A stretch of DNA of 64,000 nucleotides, taken from assembly GCA_005883305.1 (NCBI GenBank), contig VBAC01000001.1, positions 2,046,001-2,110,000 on the forward strand, given 5' to 3'. Of this stretch, positions 18,470 to 26,642 are shown piece after piece. This stretch comes from Alphaproteobacteria bacterium (GTDB lineage: Bacteria; Pseudomonadota; Alphaproteobacteria; Sphingomonadales; Sphingomonadaceae). Both the position numbers and the translations under genes were made by a program. How positions within the stretch are numbered: position 1 is the stretch's first letter; each line of letters starts with the position of its first letter. The notes under the pieces were generated by a model. The model was not told the DNA's origin and did not search any database. It saw only the letters and a list, made by a program, of their open reading frames with translations.

Positions 18470-19587
18470 GCGCCCCAGACCTCGCGCGCAAAAGTGACGA
18501 AGTTCATCCCCATGATCTTCTCGATCCGGCCCGTCGAATGGCCGCGCTGCTCGAGCAGGCCGATCAGGCGGCGGTACTGGCCCGGGCCGGACAGTTCCTC
18601 GCAGAAGGGCAAGGTGTCCGGATTCTCGCCCGCGGCGCCGATACCGGCGGAGCGCCGCGCGGCGACCTCGTTGCGCATGTTTATGCGGTAGGCGGCCATG
18701 TCGTCGATTCCGGTCGTCCCGCCGTCGGTGCCGATCCCGACATGGTCCTCGCCGCAGACATCGATCGCATGCTCGATATGCGCGACGACATCGGCGGCGG
18801 TGCACACGCTCTGAGCGTTGACGAAGGGCATGAAGTAGATTCCGACGAAGCCGCCGCGCCCGGCCACCGCCCTGAGCTCCTCGTCGGTCTTGTTGCGCGG
18901 AAGGTCGACCAGAGCGCGGCAGCCGGTGTGGTTGATCGAGATCGGCGCCTTCGAGGCCTCGGTCGCCTCGAGGCAGGTCCGCTGGCCGCTGTGGGAGAGA
19001 TCGACCATCGCGCGCGCCGCGTTGATCCGCTCGACCACCTCGCGGCCGAACGGGGTGAGACCGCGATTTTCGGGCGCCATCGATCCGTCGCCGAGAGCAT
19101 TGGCGGGATTATAGGTGAGCTGGAACACGCGCACCCCGAGATTGGCGAAGACCTCGACCCGGCTGGAGTCGGCGCCCATCATCGCCGCGTTCTGGAAGCC
19201 GTAAATGACTCCGATTTTGCTCTCGCGCTTGGCCCGCAGGATGTCCGCCGCGTAGAGCACCTTGAGCAGGTCGTCCGGCCGGCTTCGAAGCCGCGCGTCC
19301 CAGCGCGCGATCTCGCGCACACTCTGCTCGAACGGCTCCTCGTTGCCCGCGACATAGCCGAGCGTGACGTTGACCGCGGTGAGCCCCGAGGCGCGCGCGT
19401 CGCGGACGATCCTGTCCGAGGTCGCGCGCGGATCGCCGCTCTCTTCCATGTTCGGGTCGTCGAGGCCGCCCAGCGCATTGACGATGATCGGGTCCCGCAC
19501 CGCCGGCTGGGCCAGCGCCGCTCCGGGCGCCAGCGCGCCGGCGCCGGCGAGGGCAAGGAAGCTGCGGCGGTCGAGCTCAGTCGTCAT
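18466..19587 (-). CDS. M19-like membrane dipeptidase homologue with Tat signal and altered metal site
   Basis: A 373-residue exported protein. The N-terminus carries a twin-arginine motif (RRSFLA) and a hydrophobic Ala/Gly stretch ending AALA near residue 26. The C-terminal half is clearly M19: DLSHSGQR and INHTGCRAL hold the two conserved histidines, PRNKTDEEL follows, and VGIGTDGG aligns with the conserved aspartate region. In the N-terminal half, however, the usual HxD ligand pair reads NALGGLDDPN and the bridging-Glu motif reads YGFQN. It may therefore bind fewer metals or have changed chemistry. Third partner of the amidohydrolase/transporter/cyclodeaminase operon, overlapping both neighbours. 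Confidence 0.85.
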   Translation of the reverse strand: MTTELDRRSFLALAGAGALAPGAALAQPAVRDPIIVNALGGLDDPNMEESGDPRATSDRIVRDARASGLTAVNVTLGYVAGNEEPFEQSVREIARWDARLRSRPDDLLKVLYAADILRAKRESKIGVIYGFQNAAMMGADSSRVEVFANLGVRVFQLTYNPANALGDGSMAPENRGLTPFGREVVERINAARAMVDLSHSGQRTCLEATEASKAPISINHTGCRALVDLPRNKTDEELRAVAGRGGFVGIYFMPFVNAQSVCTAADVVAHIEHAIDVCGEDHVGIGTDGGTTGIDDMAAYRINMRNEVAARRSAGIGAAGENPDTLPFCEELSGPGQYRRLIGLLEQRGHSTGRIEKIMGMNFVTFAREVWGA

Positions 19588-20941
19588 CGGCGCCTGCTTC
19601 CTGTGCGCTGATCGGGCGATAATCGCTCCGTTCGAACCGCCGCCCCCGCTTCACCGTGAACAGGACGGAGCGCAGGTTGGCGATGTCGCCGGCGGGATCG
19701 CGCTCGAGCACGACCATGTCGGCAAGACGGCCGGGGGCGATGACGCCCATCGCCTCGCCCTGGCCCATGGCCATCGCTCCGACCTGAGTCGCGGCGCTGA
19801 TCGCCTCGATCGGGGTGAAGCCGGCCCGCTGGACGAGCAGCTCCATCTCCTCGAACAGGGCGGGATAGGCCGCTGCGTAGGGCGTGTCGCCGTCGGTTCC
19901 CGCCGAGACGTGGACGCCTGCGCGCCGGGCCTCGGCGGTCAGGCGCGCGGCGAGATCGAGGCTGCAATTGGCGGGCCGCTGGGGAGTCGCCCGGCGCTCG
20001 CCCTCGCGATAGACGCGCAAGGTGGCGTCGAGCAGGATTCCCCGCTCCCGCATCGTCCGGAACAGCCCCTCCATCGCCGGATTGTCGCCCTGCGCGAATT
20101 GCGCCGGATCGACCGGGACTCGCTCGCGATAGGTTTGCGGCGGATGGGCCGAGACCTGATAGGCGAGGTAGCAGCTATGGCTGACGACGTCCGGACCGGC
20201 GGCCAGCACCTGATCGGGCGGAGTCGGGAAGACCATTGCGTGCGCCCAGACTTGCAAACCCTGCCTGTGGGCCTCGGCGGCGATGGCGCGAACCAGTACC
20301 GGCGGCAGATCTGCATAGATCTTGATCGCCGCCGCGCCGGTGCCGCGCGCCCGGGCGATCAGCAGCGGAAGGTTGCTCTCGGCATCGACCGCCTGCGCCC
20401 AGGGCGCCTCCCCGGGCGTGTAGCCGAAGCTCACGGCCTGCGTCCGGGGATCGGAGAAGAAGGAGCGGCCGGCGACGAGCGCGGCGTAGAAAAGGTCGGG
20501 GCCGGCGATCTCGCCGGCGCGGGCGGCCCGGTCCAGCTCCGCCACCGAGCGCAGATCGTCGGCCATGATCCGGGTCGCGGTGATTCCGCTGTAGAGGTCG
20601 CGCCGCATCAGCGCCTCGGCGCGGGCCCGGTTGGGCGGCGTGGCGATATGCTGGTGGCTGTCGATCAGCCCGGGGATGAGGTAGCGGCCGGACAGGTCGA
20701 TGATCTCGGCGTCCTCGGTCATCCGCCGGGTGAGGCGCGCGGCGGGCAGGACCGCCTCGATCCGCTCTCCATTGGCGATCACAGCCATCGCCTGCCGGGG
20801 CGCGCTGCCGGTGCCGTCGATCAGCGTCGCGCCGCGATAGACGACGCGCTGGCCCGTCTGCGCCGGCGCGTAAGGCGGATCGGCGGCGCGCGCGGCGGCC
20901 GACCCGAAAAGAAGCAACGCGACCAGAAACCCCCGAACCAT
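19577..20941 (-). CDS. Secreted metal-dependent amidohydrolase
   Basis: A 454-residue amidohydrolase-superfamily enzyme with a Sec signal (hydrophobic core, cleavage after ARA near residue 19). Metal-site elements are complete: HxH in DSHQHI (H96, H98), a candidate carboxylated lysine in KIYADL, His in WAHAM and VVSHSCYL, and Asp in AGTDGDTP. It resembles the imidazolonepropionase/Xaa-Pro dipeptidase-like branch, whose members hydrolyse N-acyl amino acids or dipeptides; the substrate here is not determined. ATG 20941 is chosen over an in-frame TTG two codons upstream. Its stop overlaps the M19-like gene by 11 bases, making it the first gene of the operon. Confidence 0.85.
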   Translation of the reverse strand: MVRGFLVALLLFGSAAARAADPPYAPAQTGQRVVYRGATLIDGTGSAPRQAMAVIANGERIEAVLPAARLTRRMTEDAEIIDLSGRYLIPGLIDSHQHIATPPNRARAEALMRRDLYSGITATRIMADDLRSVAELDRAARAGEIAGPDLFYAALVAGRSFFSDPRTQAVSFGYTPGEAPWAQAVDAESNLPLLIARARGTGAAAIKIYADLPPVLVRAIAAEAHRQGLQVWAHAMVFPTPPDQVLAAGPDVVSHSCYLAYQVSAHPPQTYRERVPVDPAQFAQGDNPAMEGLFRTMRERGILLDATLRVYREGERRATPQRPANCSLDLAARLTAEARRAGVHVSAGTDGDTPYAAAYPALFEEMELLVQRAGFTPIEAISAATQVGAMAMGQGEAMGVIAPGRLADMVVLERDPAGDIANLRSVLFTVKRGRRFERSDYRPISAQEAGADDD

Positions 20942-20988
20942 TTCCAAGGCCTAGCATCGCTCCGCCTTCCCGCCTAGGCATCCAGGCC

Positions 20989-21735
20989 ATGCCGGACCTG
21001 CCCGACGCGATCCCCGCCGCGACCCTGGTGCTGATGCGCCCGAATGGCGATGGGCCGCCCGAGCTGCTGGTGACCGAGCGGACCGGGACGATGGCCTTCG
21101 CCGCGGGGGCGCTGGTCTTCCCCGGCGGGCGGATCGACGCCGACGATCATCTGACCGCCGGGCTGCTCGGGACGGACTCCGCCAGGATCGCGGCGATCCG
21201 CGAGACGATCGAGGAGACCGGCCTCGCGCCGGGCCTCTCGCCTTCGCCGGACCCGGCGACGGTCGATGCGCTTCGCGGCGGACTCGCGGATGAGGAGCCG
21301 TTCGCCTCGCTGCTCGAATCGCATGGCCTGACGATCGAGGCGGCCGCGCTCACGCCGTTCGCGCGCTGGTGCCCCAATTTCCGCGAGACCCGCCGCTTCG
21401 ACACGCTCTTCTTCCTCGCCGAGGCGCCGGCCGATACGCCCGAGCCGAGGATCAGCGAGCATGAGGCGGTCCGCGCCTTCTGGGCCGGCGCGGCGGAGAT
21501 CCTGGCCGAGGTCGATGCCGGCCGCGCGCACGTCATCTTCCCGACCCGGCGCAACCTCGAGCGGCTGGCGCGCTTCGGCTCGATCGCCGAGGCGCTGGAG
21601 GATGCGGCGCGCCATCCGGTGACCCGGATCACGCCCTGGGTCGAGGAGCGGCACGGCGCCCCGCACGTCTGCATCCCGGAGGGGATCGGTTATCCGGTCA
21701 CCTCCGAGCCGCTCGAAACGGCGCGGCGGCGATGA
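20989..21735 (+). CDS. Nudix hydrolase of the NUDT19/CoA-diphosphatase-like type
   Basis: A 248-residue protein. The Nudix signature is split: FPGGRID near residue 45, then an insertion of about 20 residues, then REtIEETGL (~70-80). This layout is typical of NUDT19-like proteins, several of which hydrolyse CoA derivatives. CPNFRETRRFDTLFFL and the C-terminal HVIFPTRRNLE also fit. It is divergent from the amidohydrolase operon (47 bases between starts) and its stop overlaps the next gene by four bases (ATGA), so it is co-translated with the PLP enzyme. Confidence 0.85.
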   Translation: MPDLPDAIPAATLVLMRPNGDGPPELLVTERTGTMAFAAGALVFPGGRIDADDHLTAGLLGTDSARIAAIRETIEETGLAPGLSPSPDPATVDALRGGLADEEPFASLLESHGLTIEAAALTPFARWCPNFRETRRFDTLFFLAEAPADTPEPRISEHEAVRAFWAGAAEILAEVDAGRAHVIFPTRRNLERLARFGSIAEALEDAARHPVTRITPWVEERHGAPHVCIPEGIGYPVTSEPLETARRR

Positions 21736-22667
21736 GCCTCGCCGATCCGCTGACGGAGGCCGAGATCGCCGCGGCGCGGGCGCGGATCCAGGGCTTCGCG
21801 ATGCGCACGCCGCTGGCGCCGATGCGCGACGGACGGACCTTCCTGAAGCTCGAATGCCTGCAGCCCTACGGTTCCTACAAGATCCGCGGCGCGACAAACG
21901 CGCTGAAGGCTCGGCTGGAGCGGGGCGCGCTCGCGGCCATCGTCAGCGCCAGCGCCGGCAATTTCGGCCAGGCGATCGCCGCCGCGGCGGCGCGGCACCA
22001 CCTGCCGGTCACCATCCACGTCCCCGACGGCGCGGCGCGGGTAAAGGTGGAGAGCCTCAGGCGGCTCGGCGCCACCGTCCACGAACACGATTTCGCCTTA
22101 TGGTGGCGGATCATGGAGACCCGCGAGACCGGTGGCGCGGGGACCTTCTTCCACCCTGTCGCCGAGCGCGAGGTGATCGCCGGCGCCGCCACGATCGGCG
22201 CGGAGATCGCCGAGGACCTGCCCGACGTCGAGGCGGTGCTGATCCCGATCGGCGGCGGCGGGCTCGCCAGCGGAATCGCCCAGGCGGTGCGCCTCAAGCG
22301 GCCGGGCTGCCGCATCATTGCCGTCGAAACCGAAACCGCGTTGCCACTGAAGGCGGCATTGGACGCGGGAGAGCCGGTGACGGTTCCCCGAACGCCAAGC
22401 TTCGTCGACGGCATGGGCAGCACCCGCGTGCTCGACGAGATGTGGTCCTTGCTGAAGCGCCTGGTCGACGAGGTGATCGTCGTCAGCCTCGCCGAGGTCG
22501 AAGAGGTGATCCGACGCCTCGCCGCCGAGCATCACGTCATCGCCGAAGGCGCCGGCGCGGCGGCGGTGGCTGCGGCGGAGAAAGCGGGGATCGACCGGTC
22601 GGTGGCGATCGTCTCGGGCGGCAATATCGACCGCGCCGAGCTCGCCAGGATATTGGCCGGCTGGTGA
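21732..22667 (+). CDS. Threonine/serine dehydratase-like PLP enzyme (fold type II)
   Basis: A 311-residue enzyme. GSYKIRGA supplies the PLP Schiff-base lysine K50, SASAGNFGQA is the phosphate-contact loop variant of the usual SAGNHAQG, and GGGGLASG (~180) holds the PLP phosphate. SGGNID near the C-terminus closes the site. No ACT regulatory domain follows, so it resembles catabolic or racemase-like dehydratases rather than feedback-inhibited IlvA. The last codon TGG and the TGA stop lie under the 3' end of the convergent tRNA-Glu. Confidence 0.85.
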   Translation: MSLADPLTEAEIAAARARIQGFAMRTPLAPMRDGRTFLKLECLQPYGSYKIRGATNALKARLERGALAAIVSASAGNFGQAIAAAAARHHLPVTIHVPDGAARVKVESLRRLGATVHEHDFALWWRIMETRETGGAGTFFHPVAEREVIAGAATIGAEIAEDLPDVEAVLIPIGGGGLASGIAQAVRLKRPGCRIIAVETETALPLKAALDAGEPVTVPRTPSFVDGMGSTRVLDEMWSLLKRLVDEVIVVSLAEVEEVIRRLAAEHHVIAEGAGAAAVAAAEKAGIDRSVAIVSGGNIDRAELARILAGW

Positions 22668-22737
22668 CCCCAACGGGACTCGAACCCGTGTTTTCGCCGT
22701 GAAAGGGCGACGTCCTAGGCCACTAGACGATGGGGCC
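22662..22737 (-). tRNA. tRNA-Glu (UUC)
   Basis: The reverse complement folds as a complete 76-nt tRNA. The acceptor stem GGCCCCA pairs with TGGGGTC, the D-loop region holds GTGGCCTAGGAC, the anticodon loop CTTTCAC gives UUC, and the T-arm has GGTTCGAGTC. A 3' CCA is encoded. The CCA and discriminator region overlap the last codon and stop of the opposing dehydratase gene. Confidence 0.96.
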
Positions 22738-22789
22738 GTGTAGCGAGGCCGCGCCTTAAGGGCCGCGCCTTCGCCGGTCAACCTTGTGC

Positions 22790-23884
22790 TCAGGCCTCGG
22801 CCAGCCGCTTGCGGATCTGGGCCTGGCAGACCGGGCAGAAGCGCCTGTCGGTGCGTTGCATCAGGCATTCGGCGGTCGGCCGGTAGCGCCCCGTCTTCCT
22901 GTAGCGCGCGCCTTCGAACGTTCCGACCACTCCGGCCGGGGCCGGCGGGATCACGCCCGCGGGGCAGGTCGGGTTCACCGCGATTCCGGGAGTCACGAGC
23001 GGCGCCCAGGGCGCCTTCGTCGCGTCGCGCTTATCGGTGACGTTGGGCTCGAGCTTGCTCCCCTCCGGCACGGTCTGGCTCGAATCGTCATATTCGTCGG
23101 CCAGGCCGAAGCTGTGGCCGAGCTCGTGCAGGGCGACCGCCTGCCAGACCTCGGTCGGCTCGCTGGTGATCGTCACCCAGGCCGGCCGCTCGCTCGTTCC
23201 GCCGGCGCCGCCGCGCGTGGCGAGATTGACCAGCACCACCGTCAGCTTCCCCTTCGCCTTGGCCTTCTTGAGGTAGCGCCCGACCAGCGCGTTGTCCCCG
23301 GTGACCAGGCGGCCGTCGACCTTGGTGTTGAACAGGCCGCCCGGGGGGCTCGGCCAGAAAAGGGCCTCGATCTGGAGTCGCGCGCCGGTGGCGGCCTCGT
23401 CGAACGGGGGCTGCCCGCGGATGAACGTATCGAGCGCCTCGGCGGCGTCGAAAAAGTCCTTTTCGACCGCGAACAGGTCGGAGACCAAAGTCAGCTTCCA
23501 GCGGCCGGCCGGATTGAAGATCCTGCGCGAAACCGGCGCGCTGGGCGCGGGCATGAGTGCGGACCCGAGCGCCATGGCGGCGACCAGTTGGGGACCGGAA
23601 AAGGCGTGCACGGCCGCCGCAGCCGCCGGAATGCGGGAGACCGGGAGGCTCAGCGGCGGATGCGATTGGTGCCAGTCCATGCCGCCGGCGCCGCCCGGAA
23701 CCTCGACCGCCACCGCTTCCGGGCGCGCGAGCAGGCGCGCCTTACCGATGGGACGCTCGGCCGAATCGACGAACTGGAGCCTGACGGCGCCGTCCTCCGA
23801 AGGCCCCGCCAAAGCGAATGCCGCGCCCGGGGGCGGAGCGAGCTTCTTGCGATCGATGGGAATGGAAAGATGCGCCCCGGCCAT
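22790..23884 (-). CDS. IgA-peptidase M64-like zinc metallopeptidase
   Basis: A 364-residue protein with the M64 metzincin-like signature HELGHSFGLADEY (H253, E254, H257, D263, E264). The region before it (~120-250) has the family's beta-rich pattern including VVLVNLATRGG. The C-terminus has two CxxC-like cysteine clusters (ECLMQRTDRRFCPVCQ). ATG 23884 has GGGGAAG just upstream. No signal peptide is visible at this start, which is unusual for M64; an N-terminal immunoglobulin-like segment (~1-115) precedes the peptidase. The gene stands alone between tRNA-Glu and recJ. Confidence 0.85.
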   Translation of the reverse strand: MAGAHLSIPIDRKKLAPPPGAAFALAGPSEDGAVRLQFVDSAERPIGKARLLARPEAVAVEVPGGAGGMDWHQSHPPLSLPVSRIPAAAAAVHAFSGPQLVAAMALGSALMPAPSAPVSRRIFNPAGRWKLTLVSDLFAVEKDFFDAAEALDTFIRGQPPFDEAATGARLQIEALFWPSPPGGLFNTKVDGRLVTGDNALVGRYLKKAKAKGKLTVVLVNLATRGGAGGTSERPAWVTITSEPTEVWQAVALHELGHSFGLADEYDDSSQTVPEGSKLEPNVTDKRDATKAPWAPLVTPGIAVNPTCPAGVIPPAPAGVVGTFEGARYRKTGRYRPTAECLMQRTDRRFCPVCQAQIRKRLAEA

Positions 23885-23961
23885 GCTGCTTCCCCTTTTC
23901 TTGGGCAGGGGACCATGGCGGGCGAGTCGAGTCAAATCGGGGGGGACGGAATGCATTTCAT

Positions 23962-24039
23962 CGTCATTCCCGCGAAAGCGGGAATCCAGCTTCTTTGACG
24001 AGAAGAAACAAGCTGGACCCCGCTTTCGCGGGGGTGACG
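23962..24039. repeat. Palindromic intergenic repeat, family R1 copy 1
   Basis: A 78-bp element whose ends are inverted (CGTCATTCCCGCGAAAGCGG ... CGCTTTCGCGGGGGTGACG) and whose inner parts pair as AATCCAGCTT with AAGCTGGA. Three further copies lie at 26507, 34338 and 49165. It could form a long hairpin and act as a transcript stabiliser or terminator. Confidence 0.9.
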
Positions 24040-24092
24040 GCAGAAGGAAGAACTCAAGCCGAACAAGCGGCCCGCCAGGCGTCGATACGGCC

Positions 24093-25871
24093 CTAATCGG
24101 CCCAGGCCGCATCCTCGAGGTGAAGCTCGGCCGCGCCGCCCCCGTTGTAATCGTCGCGCTTGAGCCGACCGGCGAGCCAAAGCTTGCGGTGCGGAGGCGC
24201 GGCGAGCAGCGCCTCGCCCAGCGCGCTTTCGGCCATTCGAAAGGCGATCGCCTTGACCCGCCGCCCGTCCGCGCCGGCGGCGATGACGCGCAGGTGGCCG
24301 TTGCCCACGACATCCGCCTTGACGATGCCGACCGGCCCGGCGGCCACGTGCGGGCCGGGCCAGCCGGCGCCATAGGGCCCTCCGGCGTCGAGCGCGTCGC
24401 AATAAGCGGCGTTGATCCCGCCCGGGGAGATCAAGGCGTCGAGCAGCAGCGCCCGATCGTCGCGGCTGCGCGCGACATCCGCACTCAGCCGGTCGTCGAG
24501 AAACTCGACGAGCGCCTCCAGCCTGTCGCCCGCCACGGTCAGCCCGGCGGCCATCGCATGCCCGCCGCCTGCGATCAGCAATCCGCTCTCCTTCGCGGCA
24601 AGCACGGCCGCGCCGAGATCGACTCCGGATATCGAGCGGCCCGAGCCCTTGCCCAGCCCGTCCGCGCCGATGGCGACGACGATCGCGGGACGGTGCAGCT
24701 TTTCCTTGAGCCGGCCGGCGACGATGCCGATCACTCCGGGATGCCAGCCCGGAGCGGAGACCACAGCCACCGCCCGGTTCCCCTGCGCTGCGCACAACGC
24801 CTCGGCCGCCTCGCACACCGCCGCCTCGATCGCCCGGCGCTCCTCGTTGAGCCGGTCGAGCTCGGCGGCAATCGATTCGGCTTCATCGCGGTCCTCGGTC
24901 GTCAGCAGGCGAACGCCGAGGTCCGACTTGCCGACGCGGCCCCCGGCGTTGATCCTCGGCCCCAAAGCGAAGCCGAGATCGCGGCATTCGGGCGCCCGGT
25001 TGAGCCGGGCAGCGTCGGCCAAAGCGGCGAGGCCGACATTGCGCCGCGCGGCCATGACCTTCAGCCCCTGGGTCACGAAGGCGCGGTTGAGCCCCCTCAG
25101 TTGGGCGACGTCGGCGACCGTTCCAAGCGCGACCAGATCGAGCAGGTCGATCAGCCGCGGCTCCTCACGGCTCGCGAAAAAGCCGCGGCCGCGCAGGACC
25201 CGAAGCAATGCCGCCCCGAGCAGGAAGGCCATTCCGACCGCCGCGAGGTGGCCGTGGGCGGCGCCCTCGTCGCTTTCGTCGAGCCGGTTCGGGTTGACGA
25301 TGGCGTGGCCGTCCGGGAGGCGGCTGGCGCATTTGTGGTGATCGACGACGATCACGTCGACTCCGGCGCCGCGCGCCATTTCCAGCGCCTCGAAGGCCTG
25401 CGCGCCGCAATCGACGGTGACGATCAGCCGGGCGCCGCCCTCCGCGATCCGCACCAGAGCCTCGCCCGAGGGGCCGTAGCCCTCCATCAGCCGGTCCGGG
25501 ATATAGGCCCGGGGCTCGAGGCCGAGGCCGCGCAGCAGCCGGACGAGCAAGGCGGCGGAGGTCGCGCCGTCGACGTCGTAATCGCCGAAGATGGTGACCG
25601 CTTCGCCGGTCTCGACCGCACCGGCGAGCCGCTCCGCCGCCTTGTCCATGTCGCGGAAGACGGAAGGGTCGGGCATGAAGCCGCGCAGGGTCGGAGCGCG
25701 GTGGCGGGCCAGCTCGTCGCGGCCGACTCCGCGGGCGAGCAGAAGCTGGTCGACCAAATCGTCGGGCTGGAAGCCCGCGTCTGTCGCGTCCGCAGCGCCG
25801 GCCCGCCAGCGCCACGGCTGGCCGAGGATCGAGCGGGAAACGCCGCAGACGAGGCTTGCGCTGGTCAGCAT
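24093..25871 (-). CDS. recJ: Single-stranded-DNA-specific 5'-3' exonuclease RecJ
   Basis: A 592-residue DHH-superfamily nuclease of usual bacterial length. FGDYDVDG (D97, D99, D101) and VVDHHK (D177, H178, H179) form the manganese site. GTVADVAQL and GPRINAGGRVG belong to the second part of the DHH domain, and GGGHAMAAGL marks DHHA1. The C-terminal OB-fold region (KADVVGNGHLRV, WLAGRLKRDDYNG) binds DNA. RecJ degrades ssDNA in RecF-pathway recombination, mismatch and base-excision repair. A monocistronic arrangement with an R1 repeat downstream is likely. Confidence 0.97.
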   Translation of the reverse strand: MLTSASLVCGVSRSILGQPWRWRAGAADATDAGFQPDDLVDQLLLARGVGRDELARHRAPTLRGFMPDPSVFRDMDKAAERLAGAVETGEAVTIFGDYDVDGATSAALLVRLLRGLGLEPRAYIPDRLMEGYGPSGEALVRIAEGGARLIVTVDCGAQAFEALEMARGAGVDVIVVDHHKCASRLPDGHAIVNPNRLDESDEGAAHGHLAAVGMAFLLGAALLRVLRGRGFFASREEPRLIDLLDLVALGTVADVAQLRGLNRAFVTQGLKVMAARRNVGLAALADAARLNRAPECRDLGFALGPRINAGGRVGKSDLGVRLLTTEDRDEAESIAAELDRLNEERRAIEAAVCEAAEALCAAQGNRAVAVVSAPGWHPGVIGIVAGRLKEKLHRPAIVVAIGADGLGKGSGRSISGVDLGAAVLAAKESGLLIAGGGHAMAAGLTVAGDRLEALVEFLDDRLSADVARSRDDRALLLDALISPGGINAAYCDALDAGGPYGAGWPGPHVAAGPVGIVKADVVGNGHLRVIAAGADGRRVKAIAFRMAESALGEALLAAPPHRKLWLAGRLKRDDYNGGGAAELHLEDAAWAD

Positions 25872-25923
25872 GGCAGGAGCCTAGGGCAGGCGGGCGGGAA
25901 AGGGAATCCGCGCCGTGAGCCTG

Positions 25924-26399
25924 TTATCCACGATATCCCCGTTATCCACAGGCGGACTCCGCGAGAATCGGCTTGGCGCGACTCGGATCGCTGGTGCACC
26001 TAGTAGGTCCGCGATGAGGAACGGACCTCCGGCAACGGAGGAAAGAACCAAGACGCGGCCACCGCGGAAGCGGGCGGTTTCCCCTCGGGGAAGCAGGCCA
26101 CGGAGGCGGCGGAAGGACCCAGAAGAAGAAGCGTGAGGCGCAAGCCGATCCCACTTTCTTCGAAGGTCCGGCGGGACCGGAGGCTTCGGCCGAAGGGACC
26201 GTGACGGACAACCGGCAGGTTCGCCTGACAGGTGCCCGTAGGGAACCGACCGGGGTCGTCAGACCCCGGCCGGAACCTGCGAACCCCCAGGGAGCTTGCT
26301 CTCATGGAGTTCCACCCGCCCGCGAAAGACGCCAAGCCCTCACCGGCGCGGCAAGTTCGGACTCGGGACAAGTGGGGGCTGATGGCGACATCAGCCCCC
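25924..26399 (+). ncRNA. Candidate structured RNA A (paralogue of the RNA at 29.1-29.9 kb)
   Basis: About 480 bases between recJ and a convergent hypothetical gene, ending in a strong hairpin. Elements shared with the minus-strand locus at 29.1-29.9 kb are: a 5' block of about 64 bases beginning CGTTATCCACAG, a GCAA tetraloop hairpin CTCCG-GCAA-CGGAG followed by GAAAG (26027-26045), a GGCGGGACC...GGCTTCGGCC...GGGACCGT segment (26170-26202), and GGGACAAGT leading into the terminator. The GNRA stem has a T-A pair here where the other copy has C-G, which supports pairing. A basic open frame inside (to 26136) is not conserved in the paralogue, so RNA is favoured. Ends are approximate. Confidence 0.6.
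26374..26399 (+). terminator. Terminator-like hairpin of candidate RNA A
   Basis: Perfect 10-bp stem GGGGGCTGAT / ATCAGCCCCC with a six-base loop GGCGAC, followed by ATTTTGATTCC. The stem length, loop size and flanking bases match the hairpin at 29075-29100. Confidence 0.7.
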
Positions 26400-26506
26400 A
26401 TTTTGATTCCGGGGCTATCGTGGGCGGCCGATCGGCCCAGCCGCGGCGCGCGCCCCGATCAGCCGGGATGTCCAGCGCTGGAGCGCATCGACATTCGATT
26501 TTCCCT

Positions 26507-26592
26507 CGTCATTCCCGCGAAAGCGGGAATCCAGCTTCTTCAAATGCTCCGGAGAAAGAACAAGCTGGACCCCCGCTTTCGCGGGGGTGACG
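26507..26592. repeat. Palindromic intergenic repeat, family R1 copy 2
   Basis: An 86-bp copy of the R1 element with the same outer inverted ends (CGTCATTCCCGCGAAAGCGG) and AATCCAGCTT/AAGCTGGA inner pairing. It lies between candidate RNA A and the 3' end of the hypothetical gene at 26643. Confidence 0.9.
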
Positions 26593-26642
26593 ACAAAAAA
26601 GCCAAGCCAAACAAGCGGCGCCCGCTGAAATGTCGAACCGCC

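Noticed and set aside
25924-25950. A replication origin
   Set aside because: Two DnaA-like boxes alone are not enough. There is no dnaA, dnaN, gidA, parAB or hemE-type origin context and no AT-rich unwinding region.
25915-26136. Basic 73-codon open frame at the start of candidate RNA A
   Set aside because: The paralogous locus conserves the nucleotides but not this frame, and the composition (Arg/Pro/Lys) is typical of chance frames in GC-rich structured DNA. It is kept only as an alternative to the RNA interpretation.
26201-26590. Open frames running through the end of RNA A and the R1 repeat
   Set aside because: They read through a terminator hairpin and a palindromic repeat and have no recognisable domain.
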